The notes under the pieces: generated by a model | What the model was told of the DNA's origin: nothing | What the model saw: only the letters and a program-made list of their open reading frames with translations | Database searches by the model: none | Made by a program: the position numbers and the translations under genes | DNA from: Lachnospiraceae bacterium UBA1753 | GTDB lineage: Bacteria; Bacillota; Clostridia; Lachnospirales; Lachnospiraceae | NCBI GenBank assembly: GCA_002317595.1 | Contig: DCHL01000110.1 | Coordinates: 1-11,033 of the forward strand | Direction: 5' to 3' | DNA length: 11,033 nt | In this document: in pieces, positions 1 to 5,625 of the stretch | How positions within the stretch are numbered: the stretch's first letter is position 1 | Layout: every line of letters begins with the position of its first letter

Positions 1-172
1 TCTATTCCCTCCGTTGCATTATAGTTTCCTGTCGCACCTGGAATGCAACGGAGATTCCGGAAATCTATTCCCTCCGTTGCATTATAGTTTCCTGTCGCAC
101 CTGGAATGCAACGGAGATTCCAGAAATCTATTACCTCCGTTGCATTATAGTGTCCTGTCGCACCTGGAATGC
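1..172. repeat. 63-bp tandem repeat, each unit with a 12-bp inverted repeat (2.7 copies, open at left edge)
   Basis: Units start at 1, 64 and 127, an exact 63-bp period. Copies 1 and 2 differ at one base (59 versus 122). The third copy carries two changes (133 and 152) and is cut off after 172. Each full unit contains a perfect inverted repeat: the arm CTCCGTTGCATT (9-20 in copy 1) pairs with AATGCAACGGAG (42-53) across a 21-base loop. Transcribed from either strand it would fold into a 12-bp hairpin. The period is a multiple of three, so both strands stay open in one frame. On the plus strand this gives a 21-residue repeat containing LHYSFLSHLECNGDS, starting only at a TTG and with no ribosome site. 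I read it as a non-coding palindromic repeat array rather than a gene. It begins outside the window, so its full size is unknown. Confidence 0.9.
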
Positions 173-182
173 TGCCCAAAAG

Positions 183-212
183 AAAAAAGCTGCCACGTTT
201 TATGCGGCAGCT
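183..212 (-). terminator. Rho-independent terminator of pyrF
   Basis: The arms AGCTGCC (188-194) and GGCAGCT (206-212) form a 7-bp stem with an 11-base loop. Read on the minus strand the stem is followed by six T (complement of 183-188) and more T-rich sequence. It lies about 30 bases after the pyrF stop codon, so it ends the pyrF transcript and separates it from the tandem repeat. Confidence 0.85.
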
Positions 213-241
213 ACTAAATTATTATTTATCTTTCCAATTCC

Positions 242-1162
242 CTACTTCAAAGCGCCCTGGATATCAGCCTTCATATCAAGGACTGCCTGTCTTGATGCAT
301 CCGCATAACACTCTGCACCGAACTTTGCATAGGCCTCATTCTTGTAGGCCGCGATGATTCCGCGACTTGAGTTGACGATTGCACCGAGACCATCCTTATC
401 AAAGAAATGAACAAGGTCTGCACCCTTTCCACCCTGTGCGCCATAGCCAGGAACAAGGATGTACGCCTTCGGCATGATGTCACGGAGAACCTTACCCATC
501 TCAGGATATGTCGCGCCAACAACCGCTCCGACATAGCTGTAAGAGTCGCCCATGCACTCACTTCCCCACTTGTCAACCATCTCACCCATAATCTCATACA
601 CAGGCTTTCCATCAACTTCCTTATCCTGAAGCTCACCAGATGAAGGATTGGAAGTCTTAACAAGAACGAAGATTCCCTTCTTCTCCTTCTGGCAGATATC
701 CATGAATGGCTTCACGCCGTCAGAACCAAGGTAAGGATTAACTGTTGCAAAATCCTCATCAAATCCAGCATAGAAATTGCTTCCAACCTGAACCTTGCCG
801 AGATGTCCAACAGCATAAGCTGCTGATGTGGATCCGATGTCACCTCTCTTGATATCGCCAATGACAACAAGGTCCTTCTCATGGCAGTAATCAACGGTTT
901 TCTTAAATGCGATAAGACCTGGAATACCAAACTGCTCATACATCGCAATCTGTGGCTTTACAGCAGGAACAAGATCATAGATTGAATCAACGATTCCCTT
1001 ATTGAACTGCCAGATTGCCTCAGCTGCGCCCTCAAGAGTCTCACCCTCCTTAGCAAAAGCCGCCTTCTGAATATGTTCAGGCACGTAATTCAGCATAGGA
1101 TCCAGACCCACAACAATAGGAGCCTCAGTCTTCTTAATTTTCTCAACAAGCTTGTTAATCAT
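242..1162 (-). CDS. pyrF: Orotidine 5'-phosphate decarboxylase
   Basis: Cytoplasmic enzyme that decarboxylates orotidine 5'-phosphate to UMP, the last step of de novo pyrimidine synthesis. The 306-residue product is the length of the longer bacterial PyrF type (subfamily 2), not the roughly 240-residue E. coli type. The N-terminal VVGLDP strand (17-22) and the core motif GDIKRGDIGSTSAAYA (102-117) are clear. The expected Lys-Asp-Lys-Asp active-site set can be placed at K69 (in AVKPQ), D103, K105 and D108. The ATG at 1160-1162 is preceded by a GAAGGTGG ribosome site, which supports this start. The gene has its own terminator and a plausible promoter. The Nudix gene lies 95 bp upstream on the same strand, so read-through from it is possible. 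No other pyr gene is visible nearby. Function is confident from the motifs. Confidence 0.97.
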   Translation of the reverse strand: MINKLVEKIKKTEAPIVVGLDPMLNYVPEHIQKAAFAKEGETLEGAAEAIWQFNKGIVDSIYDLVPAVKPQIAMYEQFGIPGLIAFKKTVDYCHEKDLVVIGDIKRGDIGSTSAAYAVGHLGKVQVGSNFYAGFDEDFATVNPYLGSDGVKPFMDICQKEKKGIFVLVKTSNPSSGELQDKEVDGKPVYEIMGEMVDKWGSECMGDSYSYVGAVVGATYPEMGKVLRDIMPKAYILVPGYGAQGGKGADLVHFFDKDGLGAIVNSSRGIIAAYKNEAYAKFGAECYADASRQAVLDMKADIQGALK

Positions 1163-1185
1163 TGTATTCCACCTTCTCTAAATTG

Positions 1186-1214
1186 ATAAAATCCTAATTT
1201 ATATATGATTTCAA
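1186..1214 (-). promoter_or_regulatory. Candidate pyrF promoter, with an adjacent palindrome
   Basis: On the minus strand a TTGAAA -35 (1209-1214) and a TTTTAT -10 (1186-1191) are separated by 17 bp. The -10 matches the consensus at only four of six positions. Directly upstream of the -35, at 1217-1229, is the perfect palindrome GGAGAT-A-ATCTCC, which could be an operator or chance. The transcript would have a leader of about 17 bases carrying the pyrF ribosome site. Confidence 0.4.
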
Positions 1215-1257
1215 AAGGAGATAATCTCCCGTTCGCAAAATCAATAATAAAAAGTTC

Positions 1258-1656
1258 CTATAATTCCTTGCCCTGCAGGTCACGCATGACATTCATGTTG
1301 TCGATGTAATCCTCAAACTCTTCACGCTCGACCCAGGCGAAATCACCGAGTTCCTCCGGAAGGTTGAAATTCTCATACTCCTCAACACTGCAGATATATG
1401 CGATACCAACAATATGTGTCTCACCGACAAGGACTGACCAGGTATAAGCCGGGCGAACAATCTCACCCTCGACTCCAAGGTTCTCAGCAATCAGTCTAAT
1501 CATTGCATCATTGGGGTCCTCCCCGAAATGAACGCCGCCATCAATAAACTCCCACATAAAAGGCTCAGGTATCCTGTCATCATACCAACGCTTTACAAGC
1601 AGATACTTACCGCTCTTCTTAATGATTCCCTTTACCTTAAATACAGTCCGTTCCAT
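1258..1656 (-). CDS. Nudix-fold protein with degenerate Nudix box
   Basis: A 132-residue protein of typical size for a single Nudix domain. Family members hydrolyse nucleoside diphosphates linked to another group, using Mg bound by glutamates of the box Gx5Ex7REUxEExGU. Here the box lies at residues 40-62 and reads G-x5-E46-x7-R54-L55-I-A-E58-N59-L-G61-V62. The overall spacing is kept, but the Glu after Arg is Leu and the second Glu of the EE pair is Asn, so two usual metal ligands are missing. Flanking strands fit the fold (FKVKGIIKKSGKYLLVKRW at the N terminus; FAWVEREEFEDY near the C terminus). The ATG at 1654-1656 has a GGGGAC site upstream. It is the next gene upstream of pyrF, 95 bp away, and follows nrdD after a 202-bp hairpin-rich gap. 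The substrate is unknown, and the protein may bind rather than hydrolyse its ligand. Confidence 0.85.
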   Translation of the reverse strand: MERTVFKVKGIIKKSGKYLLVKRWYDDRIPEPFMWEFIDGGVHFGEDPNDAMIRLIAENLGVEGEIVRPAYTWSVLVGETHIVGIAYICSVEEYENFNLPEELGDFAWVEREEFEDYIDNMNVMRDLQGKEL

Positions 1657-1703
1657 ATCTCGTCCCCATGCTGCTCTGGCGTGCCACCCACTTCAAGACA
1701 CAT

Positions 1704-1843
1704 GAATTGCTTCACAATTCGCCTGATCAAAACTCAATAATAGCTTCGCAATTCTTTCGTTAAAATAACGCAGCTACGCTGCTAATGCTCCTGGGAGTGA
1801 ACCCAGGAGCAACAAGCTATACCCCAGAGCTAAAGCTCAGGGG
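1704..1843. repeat. Intergenic cluster of short hairpins between nrdD and the Nudix gene
   Basis: Five inverted repeats follow one another. They are GAATTG/CAATTC (1704-1720, loop 5), CGTTA/TAACG (1758-1770, loop 3), GCAGC/GCTGC (1770-1782, loop 3), TGCTCCTGGG/CCCAGGAGCA (1786-1811, perfect 10-bp stem, loop 6), and CCCC-A-GAGCT/AGCTC-A-GGGG (1822-1843, one A-A mismatch). A 16-base word is also repeated at 1705-1720 and 1739-1754 with 14 of 16 identical bases. No convincing reading frame or promoter is seen here. It may be a composite intergenic repeat, a structured 3' end of the nrdD transcript, or both. Confidence 0.75.
1822..1843 (-). terminator. Possible terminator or 3' stabilising hairpin of nrdD
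   Basis: The first hairpin after nrdD begins 15 bases beyond the stop codon, with a GC-rich 4+5-bp stem and a 2-base loop. On the minus strand it is followed by TATAGCTTG rather than a U-tract, so it is not a classical intrinsic terminator. Neither this nor the stronger hairpin at 1786-1811 has a run of T, so termination here may be inefficient or Rho-dependent. Confidence 0.3.
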
Positions 1844-1858
1844 ATATCTTGATTTATT

Positions 1859-4258
1859 TTATACTGTCACTGTTGCCCTTACGCTGTCAACATACTTCTT
1901 TATATTAGAAGCATTTGCGTACTTTTTGAAGTTCTCGCCCTCAACAACTACAAGGGTCGGAGCCTGCATAACTCCATACTTGGAAACAAGTTCAGCATTT
2001 TCCTCGGCATCAATCAGTGCATACTGGGTATCCTTGAGATATTCCTTTGCAATCTTGCAGTTTGGACAAGTCTTCGTTGTAAATAGATATTTTACACTAT
2101 CCATAGGCTTTACATCAACTGTTGTATCGCCAGAAAGACCTGATAGAGTCACAATACTGCTTGAAGGCTTCTTAAGACATGAATTCTCAGGATCATAAAC
2201 CACACGGTTTGAATACTCCTGAAGCTTACCATCGTTCCAGTTCTGTACCGGTCTGTAATATCCTGTAATTCTGCTGTACACCTCAGTAGCCATTCCACAA
2301 TGAGGACATGACTTAACCTCTCCTGCCAGGTAACCATGCTCCTTGCAGATTGAATATGTAGGAGAAAGGGTGTAATAAGGCAGCTTATAATTCTCAGCGA
2401 TCGAGCGCACAAGATTCGCTGCAGCCTTCCAGTCTGGAAGCTTCTCTCCCAGGAATGCATGGAATACAGTTCCTGAAGTATAGAGCGTCTGAAGCTCATC
2501 CTGAATATCCAGCGCATCAAAAATATCCGAGGTAAATCCTACTGGAAGATGTGAACTGTTTGTATAATAAGGAACATCACCCTGCTTACCGGCAGTCTTA
2601 ATCATCGGGAACTGCTTTCTGTCATGCTTTGCAAGACGGAATGTTGTACTCTCTGCAGGTGTAGCCTCAAGATTGTAGAGGTCGCCATACTGTTCCTGAT
2701 AATCAGAAAGACGCTCACGCATATGGTTGAGTACCTTCTTAGTAAACTCCTGAGTCTTTGTCGAAGTCATATCGCTTCTGAGCCAGTTGGCATTGAGGCC
2801 GACCTCGTTCATACCAATAAGTCCAATAGTTGAAAAATGGTTCTCAAAAGTACCGAGATATCTCTTTGTATAAGGGTAAAGACCTTCATCAAGGAGCTTG
2901 GTGATAACCTGACGCTTAACCTTGAGTGATCTGGCTGCCACGTCCATCATATGGTTGAGGCGTCTGAAGAAATCGTCCTCATCAGTAGCCTGGTATGCGA
3001 TTCTCGGCATATTGATGGTAACAACACCAACAGAACCTGTGCTCTCGCCTGAACCGAAGAAACCGCCAGTCTTCTTGCGGAGTTCCCTAAGGTCAAGTCT
3101 TAATCGGCAGCACATTGAACGCACATCCGAAGGCTGCATATCACTGTTGATATAATTTGAAAAATACGGCGTACCGTACTTGCTTGTCATTTCAAAGAGG
3201 AGTCTGTTGTTCTCAGTGTCAGACCAATCGAAATCCCTTGTGATTGAATATGTAGGAATAGGATACTGGAATCCACGTCCGTTGGCATCACCCTCGATCA
3301 TTGTCTCGATGAATGCCTTGTTGATCATGTCCATTTCCTCTTTGCAGTCCTTATAGCAGAAGTCCATTTCCTTTCCGCCGACGATTGCATGGAGTTCAGC
3401 CAGATCATCCGGAACTGTCCAGTCCAGAGTAATATTTGAGAACGGAGCCTGAGTACCCCAGCGGCTGGGAGTATTAACACCGTAAATGAACGCCTCAATG
3501 CACTTCTTCACCTCAGGATATGTAAGGCTGTCAACCTTAACAAAGGGTGCGAGGTATGTATCAAAGGATGAGAATGCCTGTGCGCCAGCCCACTCATTCT
3601 GCATGATTCCAAGGAAGTTGACCATCTGATTGCAGAGAACTGAAAGATGAGCCGCAGGAGCAGATGTAATCTTGCCTCTGATTCCACCGAGTCCCTCCTG
3701 GATGAGCTGCTTAAGTGACCATCCTGCACAGTATCCGGTAAGCATTGAGAGATCATGGATGTGGATGTCCGCATTCCTGTGGGCATTCGCAATCTCCTCA
3801 TCATATATCTCAGAGAGCCAGTAATTGGCTGTAACTGCACCTGAATTGCTGAGAATAAGTCCACCTACTGAATATGTAACTGTTGAATTCTCCTTAACTC
3901 TCCAGTCCTCAATCTTCACATAGCTGTTAACCACATCCTTGTAATCAAGGATGGTGGAATTCATGTTGCGGACCTTCTCCCTCTGCTTTCTATAAAGAAT
4001 GTATGCCTTGGCTACATCGGTATATCCAGCCTGAGTGAGCACAACCTCAACACTGTCCTGTATATCCTCTACAGTAACTGAATCATTCTTAACCTTCTCC
4101 TGGAAATCAGCAGTAACCCTCAGTGCCAGAAGTTCAATAATATCATTGGTAAAGTACTGCTTCTCACAGGCAACAAAGGCCTTCCTGATCGCATCACTTA
4201 TCTTATTAAGGTTAAATTCAGCTATTTCTCCGTCTCTCTTAACTACCTGCATCATCAT
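1859..4258 (-). CDS. nrdD: Anaerobic ribonucleoside-triphosphate reductase (class III) with C-terminal redoxin domain
   Basis: Reduces ribonucleoside triphosphates to deoxy forms without oxygen, using a glycyl radical made by the activase NrdG. The 799-residue protein has an N-terminal ATP-cone (about 4-95; VVKRDG and AYILYRKQR flank it). The catalytic barrel contains SRWGTQAPFSN (275-285) and the MCCRLRLD segment, where C383 or C384 is the likely thiyl-radical cysteine. A zinc site uses C638 and C651/C654 (CPHC), and the glycyl-radical loop RITGYYRP has G666. Residues about 722-799 add a redoxin-like domain with CPNC (731-734) and a probable cis-Pro in QAPTLV (P767). Such a fusion could deliver electrons in place of formate. 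The longest frame begins at a TTG (4276), but GGGGG just upstream of three consecutive ATGs (4258, 4255, 4252) favours the ATG cluster. No nrdG lies next to it in the window. Two NrdR-type boxes lie upstream. Confidence 0.96.
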   Translation of the reverse strand: MMMQVVKRDGEIAEFNLNKISDAIRKAFVACEKQYFTNDIIELLALRVTADFQEKVKNDSVTVEDIQDSVEVVLTQAGYTDVAKAYILYRKQREKVRNMNSTILDYKDVVNSYVKIEDWRVKENSTVTYSVGGLILSNSGAVTANYWLSEIYDEEIANAHRNADIHIHDLSMLTGYCAGWSLKQLIQEGLGGIRGKITSAPAAHLSVLCNQMVNFLGIMQNEWAGAQAFSSFDTYLAPFVKVDSLTYPEVKKCIEAFIYGVNTPSRWGTQAPFSNITLDWTVPDDLAELHAIVGGKEMDFCYKDCKEEMDMINKAFIETMIEGDANGRGFQYPIPTYSITRDFDWSDTENNRLLFEMTSKYGTPYFSNYINSDMQPSDVRSMCCRLRLDLRELRKKTGGFFGSGESTGSVGVVTINMPRIAYQATDEDDFFRRLNHMMDVAARSLKVKRQVITKLLDEGLYPYTKRYLGTFENHFSTIGLIGMNEVGLNANWLRSDMTSTKTQEFTKKVLNHMRERLSDYQEQYGDLYNLEATPAESTTFRLAKHDRKQFPMIKTAGKQGDVPYYTNSSHLPVGFTSDIFDALDIQDELQTLYTSGTVFHAFLGEKLPDWKAAANLVRSIAENYKLPYYTLSPTYSICKEHGYLAGEVKSCPHCGMATEVYSRITGYYRPVQNWNDGKLQEYSNRVVYDPENSCLKKPSSSIVTLSGLSGDTTVDVKPMDSVKYLFTTKTCPNCKIAKEYLKDTQYALIDAEENAELVSKYGVMQAPTLVVVEGENFKKYANASNIKKYVDSVRATVTV

Positions 4259-4333
4259 CGTCCCCCAGATGTCCAAAATTCTTTCTAAAATGGAGTGCCA
4301 CTAAAACACTTTTCACATTCGCTATTAGAAAAA

Positions 4334-4363
4334 ATTGTATCACCAAGCCCCCATAAAAGTCAA
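4334..4363 (-). promoter_or_regulatory. nrdD promoter
   Basis: On the minus strand, -35 TTGACT (4358-4363) and -10 TACAAT (4334-4339) each match the consensus at five of six positions. The spacer is 18 bp, with a TGn extension just before the -10. The predicted transcript start is near 4327, giving a leader of about 70 bases. The two NrdR-like boxes lie immediately upstream of the -35. Confidence 0.75.
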
Positions 4364-4369
4364 CAAAAA

Positions 4370-4417
4370 ACACTATATCTTATGTCAACTCCGAAGGATA
4401 AGCACTATATATTGGGT
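4370..4417. promoter_or_regulatory. Tandem NrdR-box pair
   Basis: NrdR is the repressor of ribonucleotide reductase genes and binds paired 16-bp boxes resembling ACACTATATATTGTGT. Box 1, at 4370-4385 (ACACTATATCTTATGT), and box 2, at 4402-4417 (GCACTATATATTGGGT), each match that form at 14 of 16 positions. The starts are 32 bp apart, about three helical turns, which is the spacing expected for cooperative binding. They lie 6 bp upstream of the nrdD -35. No nrdR gene is in the window, so the regulator is assumed to be encoded elsewhere. Confidence 0.85.
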
Positions 4418-4511
4418 TTACCAACTCGGTCAATATTCCTATTTTTACCAAATCCTCAGTAAATACGGTACATAGGGTTCCTACATCTTGTTCATCGACA
4501 CTTTTGTCATA

Positions 4512-4551
4512 ATAAAAAGTGACCGAGTGAGTACTGTAACTCACCCGGTCA
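4512..4551 (-). terminator. Rho-independent terminator of the GGDEF-TPR operon
   Basis: The stem is GACCG-A-GTGAGT (4521-4532) paired with ACTCAC-C-CGGTC (4539-4550), eleven pairs with one A-C mismatch and a 6-base loop. On the minus strand it is followed by ACTTTTTATTATG. It lies about 35 bases after the TPR gene stop. The opposite strand has a weaker T-rich run, so it probably acts mainly on minus-strand transcripts. Confidence 0.85.
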
Positions 4552-4584
4552 ACATTTTACATAACTTTTTATTATGTCGTATCA

Positions 4585-5622
4585 TTACCTTGTCTTCAGG
4601 AAATTATTCTCTCTGACAGCGGCCTCATCATCTGGGTACATCGACAGATAATTTTTCATAAGGACTGCAGCCTTCTGGAAATCATTCTTATACTCATAGG
4701 CAACTATCTCGTTAAACATAAGAGTCTGCACGATTGTGTTTCCTTCAACCGAAAGTCCCTTTTCAAAGGACTGGAGTGCGCCGTCGTAATCTCCCACCGC
4801 CATCTGGCACAGACCAAGCTGATTCAGCACCTCGACATCCTCAGGATTTTTCTCAAGATATGTCTTATACAGGGAACCTGCATAGTTCATATCTCCCAGG
4901 GCCTCATAGGTCCTTCCAAGATAGAGCGTAACTCCCTCTTCAGTTCCCCTGGCCTTTTCAAGACTCGATCTGGCACTCTCGTAGTCTCCCTGGTAATAAT
5001 ACAGCTTTCCCTTCTGAAAATCCGTGAACTTGGTATCAAGATTGACAGCCCTTGAGAGGAAATCAAGCCCCTCGTCCTTGTAGCCCTTCCTGTCAAGAAG
5101 CTCATAAATCTTTATGTACAGGTCAGGATTCTTCTTGTCGTTATCAATCGCAAGATTTAAGTCCCTAAGTGCCTCTTCCTTCTGCTCATTCTCAATATAT
5201 GCAGCTCCGCGCAGGTAGTAGGTTCCAGCATCACCAGGCTTCATCCCGAGAATCGCAGAATAAGTCTGTGCGGCAGCTTCATACTGACCTGACTTATACT
5301 GTGCCACAGCAAGATAATAGGAAATATCAAGTTCAAGGTCTGTTACCTTGCCCTTTGACAGATCAAGCGCCTCCTGGAAGTAAGTTGCAGCCTCATCATA
5401 CCTCGTCATACCAATGCTGTTGATTCCCCTTGCTCTTGCAATGAGTTGGGCATCCTCTCCATTTTCCTCCGCCTGCTCAAGCTGTGCCATGGAGCCAGAA
5501 TAGTCCTGCTTCTGCGTCATTTCAAGCGCAGTATCAATCATCTCGCTCTTCACGCCGCATCCATTGAGCATAAGCATCACTGAAATCAGTATTGCGGAAA
5601 AAATATATCTTCTAATTTTCAT
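4585..5622 (-). CDS. TPR-repeat lipoprotein
   Basis: A 345-residue predicted lipoprotein. The N terminus has the positive start MKIRR, a hydrophobic stretch (6-19) and the lipobox LNGC with Cys22 as the lipid-modified residue. The mature protein should therefore sit on the outer face of the cytoplasmic membrane. The rest is made of about eight tetratricopeptide repeats, with typical patterns such as YDEAATYFQEAL, YEAAAQTYSAIL, YESARSSLEKA and YDGALQSFEKGL. TPR solenoids act as protein-protein scaffolds and have no catalytic residues. The start is 3 bp after the stop of the diguanylate cyclase gene, so the two are co-transcribed and probably translationally coupled. A scaffold or partner for the extracellular sensor domain of that cyclase is a reasonable inference, but nothing in the sequence proves it. 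No specific family name is recognised. Confidence 0.93.
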   Translation of the reverse strand: MKIRRYIFSAILISVMLMLNGCGVKSEMIDTALEMTQKQDYSGSMAQLEQAEENGEDAQLIARARGINSIGMTRYDEAATYFQEALDLSKGKVTDLELDISYYLAVAQYKSGQYEAAAQTYSAILGMKPGDAGTYYLRGAAYIENEQKEEALRDLNLAIDNDKKNPDLYIKIYELLDRKGYKDEGLDFLSRAVNLDTKFTDFQKGKLYYYQGDYESARSSLEKARGTEEGVTLYLGRTYEALGDMNYAGSLYKTYLEKNPEDVEVLNQLGLCQMAVGDYDGALQSFEKGLSVEGNTIVQTLMFNEIVAYEYKNDFQKAAVLMKNYLSMYPDDEAAVRENNFLKTR

Positions 5623-5625
5623 ATA

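Noticed and set aside
1..172. CRISPR array
   Set aside because: The whole 63-bp unit repeats almost exactly, with no variable spacers and with an internal hairpin longer than a CRISPR repeat would have.
14..217. Small repeat-protein gene on the plus strand
   Set aside because: It starts at TTG with no ribosome site, runs into the pyrF terminator, and is open only because the DNA repeat period is a multiple of three; the minus strand is equally open.
1786..1811. Classical intrinsic terminator of nrdD
   Set aside because: The stem is strong, but no run of T follows on either strand.
1785..2198. 137-residue plus-strand frame
   Set aside because: It lies mostly antisense to nrdD with no ribosome site and no recognisable domain; it begins inside the hairpin at 1786-1811.
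4259..4276. N-terminal extension of NrdD from a TTG codon
   Set aside because: The TTG has no ribosome site, while GGGGG precedes the ATG cluster, and the ATP-cone normally starts within a few residues of the protein's first Met.
4383..4388. TTGACA on the minus strand as the nrdD -35
   Set aside because: It has no acceptable -10 at 16-19 bp; the TTGACT/TACAAT pair further down fits far better.
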